Shown here: one piece after another, positions 5,425-10,035 of the stretch
How the letters are laid out: every line of letters starts with the position of its first letter
Numbering within the stretch: position 1 is the stretch's first letter
NCBI GenBank assembly: GCA_016839405.1
Contig: JAEOUJ010000056.1
Location: 1 to 10,035 of the forward strand
Direction of reading: 5' to 3'
DNA length: 10,035 nt
Origin: Candidatus Gerdarchaeota archaeon
Lineage (GTDB): Archaea > Asgardarchaeota > Heimdallarchaeia > JABLTI01
Position numbers and translations under genes: made by a program
Notes under the pieces: model-generated
The model's database searches: none
What the model saw: only the letters and a program-made list of their open reading frames with translations
What the model was told of the DNA's origin: nothing

Positions 5425-7077
5425 TTACATCATTGGTGGCATACCACCAGGCATACCTCCGGGCATTCCTCCAGGGGGCATACCAGGCATATCGCCTCTA
5501 GATTTAGCTGCAATTACATCATCGATTCTAAGAATCAATTCAGCTGCTTCAGAAGCAGATCTGATAGCCTGAGATTTTACTCTAAGTGGTTCTAAGATGC
5601 CAACTTTACTAAGATCATTGACTTTTCCTTTATATAAATCAAGGCCAAATTTGAAACCTTCTGTACCAGAATGTTTTGAGCGAATTTCAGTAATTATATC
5701 AATAGCATCTAAACCAGCATTTTCTGCCAAGGTTTTTGGAATGATTTCCAATGCATCAGCAAATTTCTCAATTGCTAATTGTTCTCGTCCGCCAATGCTT
5801 TCTGCTAGATTTCTTAATTCCATAGCTATTTCTACTTCAGAAGCTCCTCCACCAACAACAATCTTACCATCTTCTAATGCGTCACGAACTACACTAAGAG
5901 AATCATTTAATGCACGTTCTGCTTCATCTGTAACGTATTTACTAGCTCCACGAACAAGAATAGTAACTGAGCGAGGATTTTTCGCCTCAGAAATCAAAAC
6001 ATTGTCATCATCGCCAATTTTCATCTGTTCAACTTTACCAGCAAAACCAAGATCTTTCTTGCTTAAATCAGATAGAGTTGAAACTATTGTACCACCTGTT
6101 GCTCTAGCTAATTTTTCCATGTCGCTTTTCTTAACACGTCGAACAGCTAATATTCCAGCTTTAGCTAAGAAGTGTTGAGCTAAATCATCTATTCCTTTTT
6201 GACAAACAAGTACATTTGCTCCAGAATTAATAATTTGCTTAACCATTTCCTCAATCATTTGTTGTTCTCGGTCTAGGAAAGCTTGCATTTGGCTTGTTTC
6301 TTCAATCTTAATTTCAGCGCTGAATTCAGTTTTTTGGATTTCAATGTTATCATCAATCAAGGCAATTTTAGCATTGATAATATTAGTTGGCATACCAGGA
6401 TGAACAACTTCCTTATCTAATAAAACACCTTTAATAAGTTCAGTATCACTTAATGATTTGCCTGCTTTTTGAACGATTTTTATCCAATCCAAATTTGCTA
6501 CAATTTTACCATTACGATCATCAGCAATCTGAAGAACTGCATCAATGCTGATTTGAGCCATTAAATCCTTTTCATAAGAAACTACTTTACTATTCAATGC
6601 TGTAGTAGCAACTTTGTGTAAGGTTTTCTTATCATTAGAAGCAATATCCATAGAAATTTTCTTAAGAATTTCACTTGCTTTATCGGTTGCTTTTTTGTAA
6701 CCTGAAATGATTATAGATGGATGTATGCCTAATTCAATGAGTGCATCAGCGTTTTTAAGTAGAGCACCAGCAATGACTACAGCTGAGGTTGTTCCATCTC
6801 CGACTTGATCATCTTGAGTTTTAGCAACCTGAGTCATTAATTTCGCAGCTGGATGTTCTACATCTATTTCATCTAATATAGTAGCACCATCATTTGTGAT
6901 AACAACATCACCAAGAGAATCAACCAACATTTTATCAGAGCCTTTTGGTCCTAATGTTGAACGAACAGCTTCAGCAATAGCCATTGCTGCAAGCATATTA
7001 CTCTTTTGAGCTTCTTTTCCTCTTGTTCGAGATGTGCCTTCGCGCATAATTATAACTGGAATGTTTTGTTGAGACAT
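5425..7077 (-). CDS. ths: Thermosome subunit (group II chaperonin, Hsp60/TCP-1 family)
   Basis: The 550 residues match the full family length. The cytoplasmic ATP-driven folding chamber is built from two eight- or nine-membered rings of such subunits, closed by a built-in lid. Nucleotide-site motifs are intact: [10 protein letters not shown] (42-51), NDGATIL (62-68), EHPAAK (74-79), GDGTTS (93-98), the catalytic Asp399 in VVRDAL, and GGGASE (409-414). The tail (528-550) is a Gly-Met-Pro repeat ending in Met-Met, typical of archaeal thermosomes. The ATG at 7077 has a strong GGTGAG ribosome binding site (7091-7086) with eight bases spacing. A TATA box near 7134-7143 and a flanking palindrome imply its own, possibly heat-regulated promoter, and a hairpin terminator follows the stop. 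No second chaperonin gene is in the window; other paralogs may lie elsewhere. Confidence 0.98.
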   Translation of the reverse strand: MSQQNIPVIIMREGTSRTRGKEAQKSNMLAAMAIAEAVRSTLGPKGSDKMLVDSLGDVVITNDGATILDEIDVEHPAAKLMTQVAKTQDDQVGDGTTSAVVIAGALLKNADALIELGIHPSIIISGYKKATDKASEILKKISMDIASNDKKTLHKVATTALNSKVVSYEKDLMAQISIDAVLQIADDRNGKIVANLDWIKIVQKAGKSLSDTELIKGVLLDKEVVHPGMPTNIINAKIALIDDNIEIQKTEFSAEIKIEETSQMQAFLDREQQMIEEMVKQIINSGANVLVCQKGIDDLAQHFLAKAGILAVRRVKKSDMEKLARATGGTIVSTLSDLSKKDLGFAGKVEQMKIGDDDNVLISEAKNPRSVTILVRGASKYVTDEAERALNDSLSVVRDALEDGKIVVGGGASEVEIAMELRNLAESIGGREQLAIEKFADALEIIPKTLAENAGLDAIDIITEIRSKHSGTEGFKFGLDLYKGKVNDLSKVGILEPLRVKSQAIRSASEAAELILRIDDVIAAKSRGDMPGMPPGGMPGGMPGGMPPMM

Positions 7078-7133
7078 TTTATTTTCTCACCAAGAAAATC
7101 TTTAATTTACTGATTTTTCGCTGGTTTGTTTCG

Positions 7134-7143
7134 ATATTTAAAC
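7134..7143 (-). promoter_or_regulatory. TATA box of the thermosome promoter
   Basis: On the minus strand GTTTAAATAT closely matches the archaeal box A consensus. It lies about 60 bases before the ATG, giving an expected transcript start near 7113 and a leader of roughly 35 bases that carries the GGTGAG ribosome binding site. Confidence 0.65.
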
Positions 7144-7147
7144 ATTG

Positions 7148-7157
7148 CGAAGCTTCG
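7148..7157. promoter_or_regulatory. Palindrome upstream of the thermosome TATA box
   Basis: CGAAGCTTCG is a perfect 10-base palindrome four bases upstream of the TATA box, where a BRE or an activator/repressor would sit. A second TTCG (7130-7133) on the other side of the TATA box, paired with CGAA at 7148-7151, also gives an inverted arrangement around the box. This is a possible heat-shock operator, by position only. Confidence 0.4.
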
Positions 7158-7274
7158 GTGTTTTCCTGAATTAGATATTTTTTAATTCCAAAAAAAAATC
7201 ACATCTTGTAAATACAAAATCCCTAAAAAGACAATTGATTATCATTTACTAGTAATTAAAGGAGATTAAAGCAG

Positions 7275-8012
7275 TTGGATAAGAAAAAGCCAATTTTATT
7301 TTTCCGTGATATTGAAAAACCTGGAACAATTAGTATTTTTGCTACCTTAAAGGATGCAATAGATTTAGTGGCAAAAAATAAGAAACCCTATTTGCGATTA
7401 GTTCTTGTTGATCCAAGTGGGCTTGAAAAATTTGTGCAAATATGGAGTGATTATGAATTATATGCACCTGTTAATATGTTTCTTCGAAAGAACCTTCTAG
7501 TACCAAATGGGCCCATTCATCTAATTGATTTAAGTTATGATGGTGAATACATTAGTTCATCTATGGAAACAAAAGTTGATGCTATCCCTACTGAACATCC
7601 TATTTATCCCAAATATATTCAATTGAACAATTATCGTTTACAAAAAACCATTCCAGAGGATCCAGCAATACTAAATGAAATTAAAAAACTTCTAAAAATA
7701 GAACCTATAATTGAAAGTATACTCTCTAAGCTCAAAGATGAAGGTGTGAATATAACTGAACAAATTTTCCATGAGGTTACTAAACTAATATGTGATAAAA
7801 CCTATACTGGTACCATCCATCTCATTTCTGGTGAACCTCAGCTAACAATTACTGATAATTATACAAATTATGTTTTAAAACAGCTTGAAATTCTTATGAT
7901 TTCTTTTGAGAAAGAATTAGCAAATAGTAGAATAGCTCCAATAATTCTCATTCGTCGATTACAAAAAGATTTGGTTAGTCTTTATGAATTTTCAATGCTT
8001 CATAAAAAATAG
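7275..8012 (+). CDS. Uncharacterised 245-residue protein with OB-fold-like N-terminal domain
   Basis: The start is TTG (7275), supported by a strong AAAGGAGAT ribosome binding site (7258-7266) and the absence of a nearby ATG. Residues 17-105 look like a beta-barrel: KKPYLRLVLVDPSG (36-49) then KFVQIWSD (52-59) follow the strand-turn-strand pattern of nucleic-acid-binding OB folds, where a conserved Pro-Tyr-Leu stretch precedes a Asp-x-Ser/Thr-Gly turn. Residues 125-245 are mainly helical with few cysteines and no motif I recognise. There is no membrane segment or signal peptide. It is divergent from the thermosome gene across 197 bases and nearly abuts the convergent membrane-protein gene (six bases). 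A nucleic-acid role is a suggestion from the OB-like part only. Confidence 0.8.
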   Translation: MDKKKPILFFRDIEKPGTISIFATLKDAIDLVAKNKKPYLRLVLVDPSGLEKFVQIWSDYELYAPVNMFLRKNLLVPNGPIHLIDLSYDGEYISSSMETKVDAIPTEHPIYPKYIQLNNYRLQKTIPEDPAILNEIKKLLKIEPIIESILSKLKDEGVNITEQIFHEVTKLICDKTYTGTIHLISGEPQLTITDNYTNYVLKQLEILMISFEKELANSRIAPIILIRRLQKDLVSLYEFSMLHKK

Positions 8013-8018
8013 ATTTAG

Positions 8019-8834
8019 TTATTCAGTATATTCACTATCAGGCACAACAATATACTTGTATTCTGTTTTTTCAAACATTTTATCATATCTTTGTGCCAGT
8101 CTATTCTCTTCTTTCTTTGATATTTTATGTACCTCATAAAACATAACTATAGCATATATTAATGAAAAAATGATTGTAATTCCATAACCCCACAATACTA
8201 ATGTTATAGGAGCGATAATCACATAAAATGCAGTAAATAAATAAAATTCAGGAGTTTTAATCACAGTTATTAAAAATGGATTTGTTAAATCAGCAATATC
8301 AGGTAAACCAAAAATGACTAAAGAAAATAACACATATAACCAAATCCAATAGAAAACGGTTTTATTTATTAAACTATCAAGCCATTGAAACAATAACATA
8401 CCAGGAATAATCCAACCTATTATTATTGGCACATTTAATAGAGGAGCCCAAAAAAAGAAAATCGCTTCACGTAAATTCTTTATTCGACGATCTAATCTAA
8501 TACCTGTTCTACTCCAGCCATAGCCAAAACTATGCACTAACTCAGTTTGTATATCAAGTTTTTTTGCCATAAAAACATGCATAACCATATGCATAATTGA
8601 TCCTGGTAAAAAAAGGAATTCTAAAATAGCAATTATACCTTTGATGAAAGGTATTACTTCTGCTAAAATTGAAAATAATAAATCTATAATTAACCAGAAA
8701 ATAAATATGAATAAAAAGATGGAGCTTAAAGTTAGACCAGTAATTTTGAGTATGTTTGTTAACCAATCGATATAATCCTGTAAACCTACAGCGACAATTT
8801 CTAATATAATTTTGTTTATTCCTAACATACTCAT
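8019..8834 (-). CDS. Six-helix membrane protein with degenerate M50-like motif
   Basis: From the ATG at 8834 the protein has 271 residues; a TTG one codon earlier also exists. Hydrophobic segments lie near 35-56, 63-80, 122-147, 160-177, 197-215 and 217-235. A charged cytoplasmic-type tail (236-271) follows. The segment FLPGSIMHMVMHVFMAKKL (75-93) resembles the PG...HExxH...A helix of site-2-protease-like (M50) membrane peptidases, but the catalytic Glu is Met (HMVMH, 82-86). A later PDIADL (178-183) sits where that group often has a Pro-x-x-x-Asp motif. This suggests a catalytically inactive relative or an unrelated family with similar helices. No Shine-Dalgarno sequence is clear. Function is unknown. 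Confidence 0.82.
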   Translation of the reverse strand: MSMLGINKIILEIVAVGLQDYIDWLTNILKITGLTLSSIFLFIFIFWLIIDLLFSILAEVIPFIKGIIAILEFLFLPGSIMHMVMHVFMAKKLDIQTELVHSFGYGWSRTGIRLDRRIKNLREAIFFFWAPLLNVPIIIGWIIPGMLLFQWLDSLINKTVFYWIWLYVLFSLVIFGLPDIADLTNPFLITVIKTPEFYLFTAFYVIIAPITLVLWGYGITIIFSLIYAIVMFYEVHKISKKEENRLAQRYDKMFEKTEYKYIVVPDSEYTE

Positions 8835-8941
8835 CAACTAATCTATAGTGTAAGTTTTAGTGTAATTCTAAAGCAATTATTTATTCAATTAAAAAATAGA
8901 TATTTTTTCTTTTAAAGAGCTAAATAGAAATCATTTGCTAT

Positions 8942-8949
8942 TTTATAAT
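8942..8949 (+). promoter_or_regulatory. TATA-like box for the nuclease-like gene
   Basis: TTTATAAT is centred about 29 bases before the ATG at 8975 and about 23 before an in-frame GTG at 8969. This fits a leaderless or nearly leaderless transcript. Confidence 0.5.
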
Positions 8950-8974
8950 GAAAATTTACTAATAAAAAGTGCTC

Positions 8975-9448
8975 ATGAACATTAAATTAAACAATAAAAA
9001 TATCATGCTTTCCGAAAAAGAAATGACTTATGTTTTATTACAGCATTTAGAAAATTCAGGTTATATTGCAGTAACTGAACTTGTTTTAAATAATTCATTA
9101 TTTGATATATCAAATCAAGTTAGTAAAGACATTTCAAAAATACGTATTGATATAGCTGCTTATAAAAATGATAAAATAATTTTCATAGAGGTTGAAAATG
9201 GTTTATGGCTTACCCATCCACTTTTATATCGCGAGTTTTCACATCTATTATTTCTCGCATGTCCTGCAGAATTTAAATCTCCTACAGACAATGAGCAAAT
9301 ATTAATGGCAAAAAGAAATGGGATAGGAATAATAACAGTTACAAAAAACGGTTCCATAAAAACAATACTTCCACCTGTGGAGTATAATATATCTAATAGC
9401 TATTCAAAAGCAATTATTTGTTTGATAAAGAAAAGAAAGATGAAATAG
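8975..9448 (+). CDS. Small PD-(D/E)xK nuclease-like protein
   Basis: From the ATG at 8975 the protein has 157 residues (a GTG two codons earlier is possible). The order of elements fits the core of PD-(D/E)xK nucleases: an N-terminal helix with acidic residues (SEKEMTYVLLQHLENSGY, 13-30), then Asp59 in RIDIAAYKNDK, a strand KIIFIEVENG (67-76) carrying Glu72-x-Glu74 in place of the usual Glu-x-Lys, a further helix (REFSHLLFLA-like, about 83-92), and a strand IGIITV. Enzymes of this fold cut DNA or RNA with a metal ion. A Lys-to-Glu change at the third position occurs in some members but may also mean loss of activity. No methyltransferase or other restriction gene adjoins it. The fold call is a motif judgement. 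Confidence 0.75.
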   Translation: MNIKLNNKNIMLSEKEMTYVLLQHLENSGYIAVTELVLNNSLFDISNQVSKDISKIRIDIAAYKNDKIIFIEVENGLWLTHPLLYREFSHLLFLACPAEFKSPTDNEQILMAKRNGIGIITVTKNGSIKTILPPVEYNISNSYSKAIICLIKKRKMK

Positions 9449-9450
9449 AA

Positions 9451-10035
9451 TTATTGATTGTTATCAGAAATATACTGTTTTAAATCTATTATTAATTGAT
9501 TAGGTAATAATTTCTTTGCATAGATTAATTTGTTTAACTTTGAAATTATTTTATTATTCAGCAATGAACCATTTTCTATTTCTTTATAAAGCTCTTTCAT
9601 TATTGTTATTATTTCAGAAATAGTGAAACCATCATCTAATTTGCCATTGAATCTGTTTTTAAGAACATGCCAAATGAAAGGCTCATCATCAATTTCTGTT
9701 ACATCTAATTTTTTAGCTATTTCCAACATGAGTTTTTTCTTCAATGAATCTAACCTTGTTTTTTGTTTCTTAAAATTTGATGTACTAATTTCTTCAGTTA
9801 TGTCTTCAGTTGCAAAAGGATTGTATTCAAAAGATTCAAGGTCATTCTCATTCTCAAAGAAATCATCATCAAAAATAGCTCCTTTTTCTGGTTTGAACAA
9901 TTCACCATTGGTATCTAAATGACTGAAACCAGCTGTTTTTAGGTCTGCAATAGCCTCTTTAAAGAGACTAGATTTTATATCATCTGATGATTCTTCTAAC
10001 AATTCATCTTCATTTATATCAAATTTATTTTCTAA
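9451..10035 (-). CDS. Acidic uncharacterised protein, 5' end beyond the window
   Basis: The reading frame stays open to the right edge: upstream of a TTG at 10002 it continues for 11 more codons without a stop, so 194 residues of the C-terminal part are visible and the true start is outside. The visible N-terminal 75 residues or so are strongly acidic (DDDFFENENDLESFE-type) and probably disordered. The C-terminal 120 residues are Lys/Leu/Ile-rich helices with a FIWHVLKNRF segment and resemble a helical bundle. There is no cysteine cluster or membrane segment and I recognise no family. Its stop is two bases from the stop of the convergent nuclease-like gene. Confidence 0.72.
   Translation of the reverse strand, partial: LENKFDINEDELLEESSDDIKSSLFKEAIADLKTAGFSHLDTNGELFKPEKGAIFDDDFFENENDLESFEYNPFATEDITEEISTSNFKKQKTRLDSLKKKLMLEIAKKLDVTEIDDEPFIWHVLKNRFNGKLDDGFTISEIITIMKELYKEIENGSLLNNKIISKLNKLIYAKKLLPNQLIIDLKQYISDNNQ

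Noticed and set aside
5597..6178. Long open frame on the plus strand opposite the thermosome gene
   Set aside because: It is antisense to a strongly conserved chaperonin, has serine/arginine-rich content typical of reverse-frame translation, and has no ribosome binding site.
8019..8834. Active zinc metalloprotease
   Set aside because: The catalytic Glu of HExxH is Met, so activity cannot be claimed from the sequence.
9623..9922. Plus-strand frame opposite the acidic protein gene
   Set aside because: It is an antisense shadow, Ser/Phe-rich as expected from the reverse complement of acidic codons, with no start signal.
1..10035. CRISPR array, insertion sequence, prophage or defence island
   Set aside because: No regularly spaced repeats, transposase, integrase, terminal inverted repeats or phage genes are visible; the tRNA has no duplicated 3' end suggesting an attachment site.

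Overview
The window looks like a piece of an archaeal chromosome, probably from an AT-rich Asgard-type (Loki/Heimdall-like) lineage. The archaeal call is well supported. It has a group II chaperonin (thermosome) with a Gly-Met-Pro tail, a tRNA-Thr with discriminator U and no encoded CCA, and TATA-like boxes about 25-30 bases before several starts. It also carries archaeal-style PadR and ribbon-helix-helix regulators and a DUF1922-type zinc ribbon. The lineage call is only an impression from base composition and protein style.

Region 1-2800 is read almost entirely on the minus strand. In transcription order it holds a short ribbon-helix-helix protein, a YjbQ/UPF0047 protein, a small zinc-ribbon protein, a 36-codon frame overlapping its stop, a one-helix membrane peptide, a membrane polyferredoxin of NapH/Fer4_5 type, and a sirtuin that runs off the left edge. 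Short gaps and several good Shine-Dalgarno sequences suggest that most genes from yjbQ to the polyferredoxin are one transcript. Two annotated starts move inward on ribosome-binding-site or family evidence: the polyferredoxin to 1443 and the ribbon-helix-helix protein to 2666.

Region 2800-4810 has tRNA-Thr(CGU) on the plus strand. It faces a thioredoxin reductase fused to an N-terminal glutaredoxin-like domain and lacking the usual NADPH-specificity motif. A PadR regulator lies upstream of the reductase. A perfect 7-2-7 inverted repeat sits directly before the PadR start and is a good candidate autoregulatory operator.

Region 4808-8012 contains an unrecognised 182-residue protein, convergent with the thermosome; each has its own hairpin-plus-T-run terminator between them. 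The thermosome has a clear promoter, a 10-base palindrome next to its TATA box and a strong ribosome binding site. Divergent from it is a 245-residue protein whose N-terminal part resembles an OB-fold.

Region 8013-10035 holds tightly packed genes of uncertain function: a six-helix membrane protein with a degenerate M50-like HMVMH motif, a small PD-(D/E)xK-nuclease-like protein, and an acidic protein whose start lies beyond the right edge. I see no mobile element, CRISPR array, phage or defence island. The region is mainly housekeeping and redox genes, and the less ordinary items are the reductase fusion, the small membrane electron-transfer module and the uncharacterised Asgard-like proteins.
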